This document shows positions 35,201 to 46,030 of a stretch of 64,000 bases of DNA, piece after piece. How positions within the stretch are numbered: the first letter of the stretch is position 1; each line of letters begins with the position of its first letter. Origin of the DNA: Lytechinus variegatus (taxonomy: Eukaryota; Echinodermata; Echinoidea; Temnopleuroida; Toxopneustidae); the NCBI RefSeq assembly GCF_018143015.1, contig NC_054751.1, forward strand, positions 15,175,292 through 15,239,291, in the 5' to 3' direction. The notes beneath the pieces were generated by a model. That model was not told the DNA's origin, did no database searches, and was given only the letters and a program-made list of their open reading frames with translations. A program made the position numbers and the translations under genes.

Positions 35201-38200
35201 TGATTAGAGATAGAAATAAAGTTGGATCAAGTCTCTCAACTTGATCCAACTTTATGTCCGAGTGTCATGAATGCATGAATCATAAAATGCAGTCTTAGAC
35301 GTTAAGGCTTGTCTTTGAGCCTGCAAATGAGCTTTTACTAAGCAAAAAAAGATAATAAAGGAGTGATGCAGAGGACACAAGTTCGTTGAAGCACCATTTA
35401 CAACAAAATCAACACTTAATAAACCCCTAAAAACAAATTGGAAATCTGAGTTTGGCCATTTATTTCTCCCAACTCCCAATTTTACATAAATATACACAAT
35501 GCATATTTGATATCATTTAAAAGATCACTCAATTCATAACAAAAATGGCCGATCGAGACGGGGGTAGAAGGAGAGAACTTTTCGTTTTTTGAGGTTCCAG
35601 TCTGTGCCCAGATTGCAGATGTCAGAAAAACTGCCACTCGTTACACCATTATCCATATAATCGTGGTAAGTCAGTAGAGGCGCACGGCCAATATTGGAGA
35701 CTGTCTCCCATGAGAGAGATTATCTCCAATATCAGAGACTTTTGTAAAGAATTTGGGTATCCAATTTCAGAGACAGTCTCCAGTTTGGGAGACCAATTTC
35801 CTTTGTTTACATTTGCTGCAAAAGGATTACCTTGGCGGCAAATAAAAATGTGATAAGCAGATTCCTCATGAAAAATCAACCCTTTTCACCGTCTACTTTA
35901 AAAATTCACCGTCTACTTTTGTTTTGATAAGGATTTTTGTTGTCAATCACACACAAAACAAATGGGCTTCTGACCTCAGTGAGACAAAATTCGGGGTGGA
36001 AAAAGTCATGTTTTTGTTGGTGTTGTTTCTTTTGTCCTTTTGCAAAGCAAGTCTCCAATGTGGGAGATTGTCTCCCCTATTGGAGAGAGTCTCCCACATT
36101 GGCCGTGCGCCTTGCCTGGAGGCGTTCTGGGGTAAAAATCATAGTACTATTCGTACCTTTACCCCCTAACGCCTGGCGCTTGGCCCTATAGGGCCGTACG
36201 TCGGGAAGGAAAATGCAACTATACAAATGCACCAAACAGCGCCTTATAATTTGAATCTGATGTTAACACTTCTGTACATGGGTAAAAATATCGGTTAGCA
36301 ACGTTTGGTTATATTAAAATTTAGTGAATAGGAAAAAAATCGCAGAAATGGGATGAAGAAATAAAAGTAGAAGAGAGTTTACTCACATTTGTTGTCTTCG
36401 CCATCTTGGATCCATTGTTAATGCAACCTAGTTACGTGACGCTTATAGAGGGCGGCAAAATCAAGTGCTAAAATGTCCCGCTTCAACCACAGCTGAACCA
36501 GGGGGGTGTTTCATCAATATTGTCGCGCGAGAACTATCAGCGCTGACAGTTGTTGCGCGACAATACTGATGAAACACCCCCCTGGTTCAGTGGTTGAAGC
36601 GGGACATTTTAGCACTTGATTTTGCCGCCCTCTATTAGCGTCACGTAACTAGGTTGCATTAACAATGGATCCAAGATGGCGAAGACAACAAATGTGAGTA
36701 AACTCTCTTCTACTTTTATTTCTTCATCCCATTTCTGCGATTTTTTTCCTATTCACTAAATTTTAATATAACCAAACGTTGCTAACCGATATTTTTACCC
36801 ATGTACAGAAGTGTTAACGTCAGATTCAAATAATAAGGCGCTGTTTGGTGCATTTGTATAGTTGCATTTTCCTTCCCGACGTACGGCCCTATAGGGCCAA
36901 GCACCAGGCGTTAGGGGGTAAAGGTACGAATAGTACTATGATTTTTACCACAGAACGCCTCCAGGCTACACTCATGGTTTCAAATCGTCTCGTGTGTGAA
37001 GGATTCATATGCACCTGGTGCACGCGAATCTTTCACACCATTTTTACTAAAATAACTATGACTTTACATCATAGCTATGAATCATGATTTTTCTATAACA
37101 CTTACCGAACCATATGGATTGTTTGTTGAATTCTTTTTGTTGTTTGTTTTAATAAAATAAGAGCATTTTTCGTGATCTTCACGTAGATGCCTCTTGGTCA
37201 GCGTTGATATCAACTTTTGCCTAAAGAGGGCGCGCGATATTATTCACCAAGCCGGTAGGCACTTAAGAACCAAGTTTGAAAGGATACTCGTAAAATTATG
37301 TCACTCTCGCCGATGAATATTCATTAGATCGTGGTCGTGCGTGTTCAATACACACCGAGTGCATGCATGCAGAGAGTTTGTATTGAACACGCAAAACCGG
37401 ATCTAATGAATATTCATCGCGAGAGTGACATAATTTTACGAGTGTCCTTTCAAACTTGGTTCTTAAGTGCCTACCGTACCTTTGTTTACGGTGTTGCAAG
37501 CTAGCTGCATTCTAGGCGATCAGCATTATTTTCTTGCTCGTTCAATCCACTTTCATCATCATCTTGTCAAAAGATGGCGTACTTTACCAATTTCAGTATA
37601 TACATGAGATGCAACCTGTTGATTTTTGGTACAATTTCCTATTACGCGCTGACGACTTGAATTGAGAATGTTCGATACGAAAAATTGCTTTTCGATTGTT
37701 GTTTGCGTACTTTCCACCGCAGTATTAAGGACGGATCGAACGGAGTATCCTGGTTGAGACTTGGAGGTAAGCGATAAAAACAGTTTTATAAATAATTTCC
37801 AATTCATTTTTTTTTTTAAAACTAAAACTATTAAAAAGAAATCATTAGTGGAGAAATACTGAAACGTTTGGCGTTTTTTATTCCCTCACATTCGTGTGAT
37901 GAACGAAAACGTCAAAGTCCACTATGAAACCACATGCGTTGTGCGAGGTTAGTATTACTAACCTCGCATGTTGTGTGAGTGCCAGGCTACGTGCGCCTCT
38001 ACTGTGTAAGTGCTTGATCATGTTGATTCCCGTTTTAACTATTTATTCGGAGAATTATTTTGACCATACTTCACGCTTGTCAGGTGAGTATGCCAAATTG
38101 CACGTACGATCTTGGGCTCCCGCCCGCGTAGCGGGCGGGAGTTCCTTGGGTTAGGGCTAGGCTTGACTTGAGAGGTGCTCACCGATCGTCGACTACTTTC

Positions 38201-38429
38201 AATAACACACATTGAACTCAATATATGGGACTTAATAATATTGTTAAAAAGTCTAGCTCGCATTTACAATAATTTTCCATGCAAAATACGTATTTATGTA
38301 TAAAATGTTTAATATCATGAATCTTACTTCAGTTGTGGTTATCTTGAATTCGTGAAAATTCTTCGAAGGTGAAGGAGCTTGGCCAGTAAGGTCAAGAAGG
38401 ACACCGTCTTTTGGAAGAAGGGACGCCAT
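30296..38429 (-). CDS. FBXO36: F-box only protein 36
   Basis: Five coding exons on the minus strand: 38429-38328, 35088-34980, 33270-33098, 32846-32712, 30373-30296. All have GT/AG borders and consistent phases, giving 198 aa; human FBXO36 is 188. Visible family blocks: MASLLPKDG start and APSPSKNFHEF (exon 1), VIWRTWVITLR and SPGEVIEPLEDF (exon 2), the F-box at about 94-138 with FLELEDIARLSQTCKSFYE (exons 3-4), ALWEQIYETHCGT, EEMGWKKMFFTNKLQLQ (exon 4) and a basic tail VKLRRHQQRIQ (exon 5). F-box proteins bring substrates to SCF ubiquitin ligases; no substrate is inferable here. The frame stays open upstream of the ATG to an acceptor near 38498, so an upstream coding exon is possible. Intron 1 contains a large palindrome. 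Confidence 0.92.
30740..32270 (+). mobile_element. jockey-superfamily LINE (CR1/L2-like), 5'-truncated
   Basis: An open frame encodes the second half of a reverse transcriptase: [20 protein letters not shown], the catalytic FADDTCIL, then NTGKTQCVLFRSRG, FLGVTVDEYVSWKNHLD and LPHDIRNSLALSRFK, ending at about 31699. A 3' UTR of ~450 bp follows and ends in an ATT/ATC microsatellite near 32170-32270. The remaining frame has no stops, so the copy is fairly young. It lies in FBXO36 intron 4, antisense to the gene. Confidence 0.88.
32304..32575 (+). mobile_element. tRNA-derived SINE
   Basis: The head looks like a tRNA: an A-box region (GTGGCCCAGCGGATTAGTC) and a B box (GGGTTCGAATCCC). A body with TTCCTTCAGCAAGAAACTGA follows, and the tail has GCGCAATATAAATACC then a TTATTTTCATTATT stretch. 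The tail resembles the 3' end of the CR1/L2-like LINE at 23866. Lies in FBXO36 intron 4. Confidence 0.85.
33614..34533. mobile_element. TIR element with internal minisatellite (GATGTTCAGTGATAC type)
   Basis: Ends TCTCACCTGCA and TGCAGGTGAGA. The interior repeats a unit of about 150-180 bp in five or so copies, marked by GATGTTCAGTGATACTTG, GTCCAAGTTTCATGAA and CATTGACC..TGACCTTTGACC. A GC-rich GCCGCCGTCGCC patch precedes the right end. Lies in FBXO36 intron 2. Confidence 0.85.
35216..35255. repeat. perfect 16-bp hairpin in FBXO36 intron 1
   Basis: ATAAAGTTGGATCAAG, an eight-base loop, then CTTGATCCAACTTTAT. Perfect pairing over the whole stem. Confidence 0.75.
35679..36112. mobile_element. 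foldback MITE abutting the palindrome
   Basis: Ends GGCGCACGGCCAAT and ATTGGCCGTGCGCC, with inner GGAGAC / GTCTCC symmetry repeated several times (TGTCTCCCA, GAGAGTCTCC). It ends within two bases of the large palindrome. No convincing target duplication. Confidence 0.75.
36387..36404 (-). CDS. possible alternative first exon of FBXO36 (left palindrome arm)
   Basis: The minus-strand ATG at 36404 (context CCAAGATGG) opens MAKTTN and meets a donor gtgagt in phase 0. The next FBXO36 acceptor (exon 2 at 35088) is also phase 0, so splicing would give MAKTTN-VIWRTW. The normal exon 1 ends ITTTE before the same VIWRTW. This would be a shorter isoform driven from the palindrome. Compatible by phase only; no transcript evidence. 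Confidence 0.35.
36676..36693 (+). CDS. mirror copy of the MAKTTN exon (right palindrome arm)
   Basis: Same ATG, six codons and gtgagt donor on the plus strand. It points away from FBXO36 and I found no convincing downstream partner exon. Possibly a decoy created by the inverted duplication, or half of a bidirectional promoter. Confidence 0.25.
37253..37476. mobile_element. foldback MITE, ~97-bp arms
   Basis: CGGTAGGCACTTAAGAACC at the left end and its complement at the right. Pairing continues through AAAATTATGTCACTCTCG and ATGAATATTCAT to GCGTGTTCAATA around a ~30-base centre. Confidence 0.88.
37943..37967. repeat. 11-bp hairpin
   Basis: GCGAGGTTAGT-ATT-ACTAACCTCGC, perfect. Within FBXO36 intron 1. 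Confidence 0.7.
38117..38141. repeat. all-GC 11-bp hairpin
   Basis: CTCCCGCCCGC-GTA-GCGGGCGGGAG, perfect and very stable, in otherwise AT-rich intron 1 sequence close to FBXO36 exon 1. Confidence 0.75.
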
Positions 38430-38737
38430 TTCACACCACTCTGTTTCTCTTAAATATTTACAATTCGTGACTTTGCACCAGTCTTTTTGCAGTTTACTAC
38501 CTAAAATTGGAAATAAAAGGAATAATAATCATAAAAATAACAGAAATCGATAATTAAAATTATTATAACATTAAAAAAAATAATATATTGTTCATACAAA
38601 TTAAATTATTTCCTAAAATGCTCTATTTTTTTCTTTGACGACAGAATCACTACAAATAGTTATAACATTGCCAATTTTACATTACACTGTTGTCAGGGTA
38701 CCTCTATGGGTACCATACCATCAAAGAGTCCGTGTCC

Positions 38738-39470
38738 CTCACATAGAGATGTATATTATTGACACTAGAGGGCGGACTTCATCAAATTGCTGTGATTCCA
38801 TGTGGTCTCACAGGCCTAATTCATTCCCCATAGACTCATGTGTTAAATTGGCACTTCAAAAAATTCATAAAAAATAAGGATGAAATTCGGGGGTCGAATG
38901 TTTACTACCAATGGATAGGATTTATATCTGGCAATCCATATCTGACCAGAAAAGGGTCCCTCGACCGGCTCATTTCAAAAATAAATTGGCGTGTTTGAAG
39001 ACACCGTCGGGGGGAGCAGATTCATCAACTCAAACAGCAAAATGGCCCTAATCCTTCCGCCAGTCAAAATATAGTCCAAAATTGGTGATATTTCTTCCCA
39101 ATTAGGGAAAAGGAAGTTCAGTAATTACCAAAAATAGAATCAGTGTTAGATGTACAATCATATGCATACACTTTGTCAATCAGCCATATCAAAATAAAAA
39201 AAATAGCAATGGGTTGGCTCGAATGAATATCTATGGCCTACCACTAGTAATTAGGCCCGTGAGACCATGTTCGGGGCGGCCGCCATCTTAAAGAGGGCAA
39301 GAGCGCCGATTTATAACACACGGCTCTATGGGAGAATATCACATATTTCACTTTTTTACATTATATTTTCAATTTAATGCTGTATGCAACGTTAAAATCA
39401 CAAGGCAAAACATTTTTATGTTAAAATATATGATAACCATGCATATTTTATAAAGGAGATGGACTGAACA
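38738..39470. repeat. R repeat, left inverted copy
   Basis: Matches 52213-52485 in inverted orientation. Shared blocks include CATAGAGATGTATATT, CTGTGATTCCATGT, GCCGCCATCTTAAAGAGGGC, ATAACACACG.CTCTATGGG and GGAGATGGACTGAACA. A MITE (38804-39266) interrupts this copy. Confidence 0.85.
38804..39266. mobile_element. MITE inserted in the left R repeat
   Basis: Ends GGTCTCACAGGCCTAATT and AATTAGGCCCGTGAGACC, flanked by an ATGT duplication (38800-38803, 39267-39270; one more base is ambiguous). The uninterrupted right R copy shows the empty site (CCATGTACTGC). Confidence 0.8.
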
Positions 39471-40541
39471 TCCAGAAAACGGGGGAAATAGGTTGCTGTA
39501 CGTCCGCTGTACGTGCATTACTTATGATGTAGATCAGGGCTTGGTCTGAAGTTTCCCCTCCTTTCAGTTAATTTTGAGGAAATCAAAGTAGAAATCATAT
39601 GGTGAATTACTGATAATCCCATTAAATATAATATTGGAGACTATGCGACATTATAGCTATATTTAACACCACGGGTGTTAAATATAGCAGCCCAATCAAT
39701 AAAGGACCTCACCATTGGAGTTACACTGCCACTGGTGTTAAGATTACCAACATTTAGGATGTTAAAATATAAACACCAGTCTTGGTGTTCAATTTGAGTC
39801 GGAGAATGTTATGAAGTTGACACCATTTGGTGTTCATTTGACACCCTCGAACACCTGCAGAAACGAACATTAAAACGCCAGTTTAAATCACCCATTGGTG
39901 TAAAAAAAAATACCAACACCACTTATACCAGCTTTGGTGTTGTTTCACGGTTCGGATTCACACCTGGGATTCACACCATTTGGTGTCCGATTTCAAGTTC
40001 TTCAACACCTGCAGCCTGACGGTGTAACTTAACACTAGGGTATTTTTATTTTATTTTATTTTATTTTATTTATTTATTTCCGTTCAAACAAAAGATATAA
40101 TCCAAGTACAGTGTAATACATGTTCAAAATAATACATACTCAAAATAATACAGTTATATAACATTTCATTTCAAAAATTGAAGATAAAATTATCTGAACG
40201 GATGTTAAATTTTTTTTATACCCCAACAACAGACAGTGTTGAGTTACTCCAGTGAAGTGTAACTTCAACAATAATTTTTGTTCTATCCAACACCTGTCAC
40301 GGTGTTGTTTCAACACTTCTGAGTATTTGGTGTTTATTTTACACTTTAAGTGTTGTTTCAATATAGTATATTGCTTGAACACTGAGTGTCAAATGAGCAA
40401 TAAAATCAAGAGAACATATGAACACTCTTAAGTGTTAAGTTGACCTTATCTGACACCCTTGTCACGGTATATATATGATGGCTAATATATTGAATAACTA
40501 CTACTCAGTCGATCTCGTCGTTTTCCCCCGTTTTCTGGATG
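39469..40541. mobile_element. TIR element packed with ACACC/GGTGT hairpins
   Basis: Ends CATCCAGAAAACGGGGGAAA and its inverse near 40522-40541. Inside, dozens of AACACC and GGTGTT words alternate (for example GACACCATTTGGTGTTC and TTCACACCATTTGGTGTCC), forming many small overlapping hairpins between about 39665 and 40465. A (TTTTA)n tract at 40046-40080, with an adjoining ~150-bp segment, looks like a retroelement tail inserted on the minus strand. Confidence 0.65.
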
Positions 40542-40544
40542 AAT

Positions 40545-42245
40545 CGCCAATGGTATTTGAATGGTGCCGAATGGTAGTTGAATGGTGGTCTGAATGGTAA
40601 ATGGTACGCGAATGGTATTTAAGTGGTGTTTCAATGGTAAGTTCTTAATGGTAATTGGTAGTTTATTCAATGGTAAATGGTATACCATATACCCAATGGT
40701 GTCTCAGTGGTATGTGTCTAATGGTATGATTAGTATGATGAATGGTATACCATACACCCAACGGTGTCTCAGTGGTATTCAATGGTGTCTCAGTGGTATG
40801 TGCTTGTAATGGTATGATTGGTATGATGAATAGTATACCATACACCCAATGGTGTCTCAGTGGTATACAATGGTGTCTCAGTGGTATTCAATGGTGTATC
40901 AGTAGTATGTGCCTGTAATAGTATGATTGGTATACCATACACCCAATGGTGTCTCAGTGGTATTCAATAGTGTCTCAGTAGTATGTGCCTCTAATGGTTT
41001 GACTGGTATACCATACACCCAATGGTGTCTCAGTGGTGTACAATGGTGTCTCAGTGGTATTCAATGGTGTCTCAGTGGTATTCAATGGTGTCTCAGTAGT
41101 ATGTGCCTCTATAATGGTATGATGAATGGTATACCATACACCCAATGGTGTCTCAGTGGTATACAATGGTGTCTCAGTGGTGGTCAATGGTGTCTCAATA
41201 GTATGTGCCTCTAATGGTTTGACTGGTATACCATACACCCAATGGTGTCTCAGTGGTGTACAATGGTGTCTCAGTGGTATTCAATGGTGTCTCAGTAGTA
41301 TGTGCCTCTATAATGGTATGATGAATGGTATACCATACACCCAATGGTGTCTCAGTGGTATTCAATAGTGTCTTAGTACTATGTGCCTCTAATGGTTTGA
41401 CTGGTATACCATACACCCAATGGTGTCTCATTGGTGTACAATGGTGTCTCAGTGGTATTCAATGGTGTCTCAGTAGTATGTGCCTCTATAATGGTATGAT
41501 GAATGGTATACCATACACCCAATGGTGTCTCAGTGGTATTCAATAGTGTCTTAGTACTATGTGCCTCTAATGGTTTGACTGGTATACCATACACCCAATG
41601 GTGTCTCATTGGTGTACAATGGTGTCTCAGTGGTATTCAATGGTGTCTCAGTAGTATGTGCCTCTATAATGGTATGATGAATGGTATACCATACACCCAA
41701 TGGTGTCTCAGTGGTATACAATTGTGTCTCAGTGGTATACAATGGTGTCTCAGTGGTGGTCAATGGTGTCTCAGTAGTATGTGCCTCTATAATGGTATGA
41801 TGAATGGTATACCATACACCCAATGGTGTCTCAGTGGTATACAATGGTGTCTCAGTGGTATTCAATGGTGTCTCAGTAGTATGTGCCTCTATAATGGTAT
41901 GATGAATGGTATACCATACACCCAATGGTGTCTCAGTGGTATACAATGTTGTCTCAGTGATATTCAATAGTGTGTCAGTAGTATGTGCCGCTATAGTGGT
42001 ATGACTGGTATGGTGAATGGTACACCATATACTCAATGGTGTCTCAGTGATATCCAATAGTCTCAGTGGCATATGCCTAATGATATGATTGGTATCAATG
42101 GTATACCATATGCCCAATATTGTGTCTTAGTAGTATGTGCCTAGTGGTATAATCATTGGATAGTTGTTGGATAATTGTAATGCCATAGTGGCTTAGTGGT
42201 GTGTGCCTAATGAATGTCATTTGTGTTAATGGAGAATGGTATGCC
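40545..42245. repeat. AATGGT minisatellite array with 178-bp higher-order repeat
   Basis: The motif AATGGTGTCTCAGTGGTATNC and the hinge GGTATACCATACACCC recur throughout. From about 41100 to 41970 they are organised into larger units; the segment starting at 41325 recurs at 41503, a 178-bp period, with near identity including shared variants such as TGTCTTAGTACTATG. The long open frames here on both strands arise only from the repeat. Confidence 0.92.
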
Positions 42246-43975
42246 CAATTGCATTACCCAATAACATAATTTCGAAGATTTAAAGAAAATATATCAAAGA
42301 TTTAAAAGTATTTAGAGTTAATAAAATTTTTGAGTCGTGACTTTTATGCGAGCAGCTTCCCCTAATCAAGTGTAATCGCTCATGATGGTAAACATGGTCT
42401 CTTGCATTCTTTTAAATTGTCTTTGTCCTTATTAAGTAAAAGGTCTATATGTGTTTAAATATAATTGATCCAGTGGTTATAATACAATACTATAAATTTG
42501 TATATTTTACGATTGTACATATTACCTTCTAAATTTAAATCTGATGCAATGGGTGCAAAATCAAAATCAATCGGTCAATGAAATCTTATTTGAGAAAAAA
42601 GGGTTTTAATTGTACCTTAATACCAACGGACAAATCATTTCACAGCCGCTCCCGAAAGTTCCCTGTAATCATTTACCATTAAAATCTTGAAATTCAAACA
42701 TGCACGTTTTATAGGGAGCATGAAGAAGATGCGTATCGTGCTAAATAGAAAATTGTACATTGATCACCATCCTCTCTTTTTCCCTTTGTTTCCTTTCGCT
42801 TTTTGTTTCTTGGTAGTCAAAATTAATGAACGGCATGAATGTAGCTCCTCTATCGTACGGTATACTGTTCGTTTTTATTTTAAACTACGTTCTTCATATT
42901 TTTATTTTCAAAGTTTTATTCTATTTAATTTATAATCATTTTGCTTATTTATGGCCGCTTTTTATGAAGAGAACTATATCTGGAGTGTTCCAAACTTAGA
43001 TATTTGCAATTAATCCCAAGATACAAATTTATAGGTTATATACATTAATTTTATCTAAAACATATCAATTTGGATTTTTTTGATGGAAGAAACAATAAAT
43101 CAGTTGCAAGTTTGCAATGAAAAGTATGACTTTCAATTGATTTTGGAGTGTGAAATTGATTTTCGTTCGATTGAAAGTTTCTTGCAATGCCCGCGGCCCA
43201 TATTTTGCTCAAAATGAATTCACTGTTGGTTGTCTTGGTCCCCCAACCTATAGTCAAATTCCCATCCGCAAACCCTGATATGGTCAGTCTGCAACGTCCA
43301 AAGCCCCCTCCGAACCCATTTGTACCTTATAGCTGTTTCCAATCATGAATTATTCCTCTCTTTTTTTTACAAATGATATTTTCAAAATTCTAATTCTATT
43401 TTTAGGCCCTAATTATTCTTTCTCACGGACGGCGTTCATAAAGAGGAGAGCTATTCTTTAGGACGGTCATTACTTGATTGAAATGATTTATCCATATTGT
43501 CTTGCTCCCCCACCCCTATCAAAATTCTCTGCCGCCATACAGGGTATAGTACAATGTAACAGAAAAGAAATATACTGAATGAAATCTCTATTTCAATCAA
43601 AACAAAAGCAAATTGAAAGGGAAGAGGAATGAGTAAAAAATATACATATAAAGGGAAAAAACAAGAAAAGAAAAAGGCAGAGGAGAAAAGAAAAAAAGAC
43701 AACGAAAATAAAAAAAGAAAAGAAGAGAAAAGAAAAGGAAAAAAATGAAGGGATCGAAAACTTTTTTCATAGATTCCAAGATCCAAGGGAAACAGTGGCA
43801 AAAATTGATCTCACGCCATCATGGTTTCCAACCACGAACCAATCGAGAGGAAAAAGAAGACACCCCTGATTTGGGTTTGATTCACCCCCCCCCCCATATC
43901 GGGATGTGTATTTATCTTGGCGAAGAAGTCCCCTCCCCCAGATTTGGTCATAATTTATCCCCCCCCCATATGTGT
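42246..43975. other. no gene recognised
   Basis: AT-rich, with a purine-rich patch at about 43640-43750 and two short C runs at 43888 and 43961. No coding region, RNA gene or named repeat. Confidence 0.4.
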
Positions 43976-44129
43976 TGGCGAGCAGGGCCGCTTGGCTGCT
44001 TGCCAGGTAGCTCTATTATAAATACGTATTGTTCTCGCACGCACGCGCGGACGTCTAACCGCCAAGTGCAATATTTGAAAAAGAAAACTCGATCTACCGG
44101 TAGGGCTACTACCGTTTTGCTGTTGATAA

Positions 44130-44213
44130 GTCCGTCGATAATTCATCAAAAACTAAAGGAACACGGGTCAGATTCGGACAGCGACTTCAAAGTCATTTGT
44201 AGAAGGCTAAACA
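44130..44213 (+). CDS. candidate orphan exon
   Basis: An open plus-strand frame reads KLKEHGSDSDSDFKVICRRLN and ends at a good donor (AAACA|gtaagt). It lies in a CpG-richer patch (43980-44380) unlike the flanks. It can join in phase to the exon at 47503 (N-I-W). No start codon is seen in frame nearby, and I do not recognise the protein. The left boundary is a guess. Confidence 0.25.
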
Positions 44214-44771
44214 GTAAGTTCTATAACAATTTTCTTTGATTTATTTCTCAAATTGTCTCAAAATGTTAGATGTCGTTGTACCGCCACGACATGCACGACC
44301 ACTGCACTGCCACCGTCACTGCCCCGTTGGCGCTGGCCGCTGCTCTACGGGCCGGGACGTGGCTTTGACGATAGGGAGTGCTTATGGTTTTTATGCTTTG
44401 TATTGGCAGAGTTTAGCTCGGCGAGCAGTGAATAGTAATTCGCTCATATTGCCTGATGTTTATTGTCAATGTTTTACAAAAACCATCTCTGAATAGGCCT
44501 ACATTGAATTCATGAATGAATGATTTGTTAATGCTAATGTCAAGACTGTCAAAGTTTTAATTGTGAAATAGACCGTTACTGCACACGTTAATTCACTGAA
44601 ATTGAAAACTTGCCGACAAATATTGCTTTGAAATTAGGCCTATAATTTGTTGTTGATAGATGTTGGTATTGAAATGAGATAAAATGGAGGTGAAACATGG
44701 GTCCTAAAGTTTAAAAAATGATAAAGGCTACGCAGGTCTATAACTTAGCTACACTGTACACCACAACGGCA

Positions 44772-45450
44772 AATTGTCCATAGACTGTGTACAACGGATA
44801 GATTGGCTCCGCACAGCGATTCGAAGACCGCTGATTGGTCAATCGCGCAGATCACGTCATGATCACGTGGTCCGAAAAATAATTCCTTCGGACTGCGTGC
44901 GGAAGTATCGATAGCGATAACGATATCCGGTCATGATGTGTACGTGGTAAATGGTCTTGGTTCGTAATCGGATCGCTCCGGTATCGATAAAAAATTATTG
45001 AAACTCTGTAATTTCATGCATATTCATGCGACGCTCCGAAACCAGGAAGCTAATTGACTTTGTGCACGTTGCGATAGACTCTACAAATTCCAACGAACAC
45101 GATGACATATAGACGCTAATTTGTAAGGTTTTGACGGAAAAGCAAAAAGTAATCGAAAATCTCTTACCTGTGCGGTATCGGTGAGAAAATAGATCCTCCG
45201 AGAATACCTTTCATAATTCATATAAAATATGCGAAAGTGAAATTCTAGGTCGATTTTGGTACGAGGTGATAGAGAATTGCACACTTGTTTTGGTGGAATT
45301 CTGTGTGGGGAAATAAAAGGCTTGCACTGCGCATGCTTACTATATTTTCATTCATAAATTGGTTCTCGGCAGTGGCTGGATGACGTCATGTAATAAGCAA
45401 AAATGTACACGACCGCTACGTTCACGCTCCGCTATCCATTGTACACAATT
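44772..45450. mobile_element. 680-bp element, copy 1
   Basis: Direct repeat of 46031-46703, apparently more than 90% identical by eye. The ends carry short inverted repeats (TGTACAACGGATAG / CTATCC.TTGTACA). It contains TATCGATAGCGATAACGATA and a minus-strand 67-codon frame that is conserved between copies, probably incidental. Confidence 0.75.
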
Positions 45451-45685
45451 TGTCGCTGTGTAATTGCACATACTATTTCAATGGTAAAATGTGCACTTTG
45501 TGTGTGGAACTGTGACTGGACGGAGTGACAAACGATTCCTATTCAATTTTTCTACAGAGGCTGCAATAATTATGCAGAGAAAACTGGCGCTAATGCAGTT
45601 TTGCACCGGCCGATTACCAGCATACCTCATCACCAAAACTTGTTCCCAAATGTCATGACAGGTCTCTCAGTCACATTTCTATGTT

Positions 45686-45958
45686 AATATACCCACCGCT
45701 TTTCAAAATATTGGGAACGGCTGTATTTAGTCTTGATCTCGACGTCGTTGATCTAATCCGTAGACATCACTTCGCGGATCGCTGGGATTCGCCTTAATAT
45801 TTATATGGACTGAAGTTAGCAACCAAATCATGCTAACATGTGGCGAACAAACTGCCAGCATGCCGCATGCGAATCTTTTGATCGCATAACTTCGGTCCAT
45901 ATCAACATGACGGCGAATCCAAGCGATCCGCAATATTTTGAAAAGTGGTGGGCATATT
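45686..45958. mobile_element. foldback MITE between the two 680-bp copies
   Basis: Ends ACCCACCGCTTTTCAAAAT and ATTTTGAAAAGTGGTGGGC. Internal pairs include GCGGATCGCTGGGATTCGCC with GGCGAATCCAAGCGATCCGC and ATATGGACTGAAGTTA with its complement. Confidence 0.85.
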
Positions 45959-46030
45959 GAATATTGATCTCAAAATGTGTGTAGACAACTCTGGTGGGGA
46001 GTTTTGCTCGAAGTTGCATGCACAACAAAC

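Larger units (their letters stand above)
36114..36966. repeat. 853-bp near-perfect palindrome
   Basis: Two inverted arms of about 425 bp meet at AGCGCT (centre ~36541). By eye they differ at only about six to ten positions. Each arm contains, from centre outward: GGGGTGTTTCAT, CGGGACATTTTAGCACTTG, GCGTCACGTAACTAGG, a YY1-like CCAAGATGGCGAAG, a splice donor AAT|gtgagt, then intron-like sequence ending at CCTGGAGGCGTTCT. There is effectively no spacer. Confidence 0.93.

Noticed and set aside
40594-42117. Open frames up to 186 codons on both strands
   Set aside because: Produced by the AATGGT minisatellite; both strands are open and the peptides are the repeat translated.
43745-44239. 164-codon plus-strand gene
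   Set aside because: Left two thirds run through purine- and C-rich filler; only the last part (to 44213) looks exon-like.
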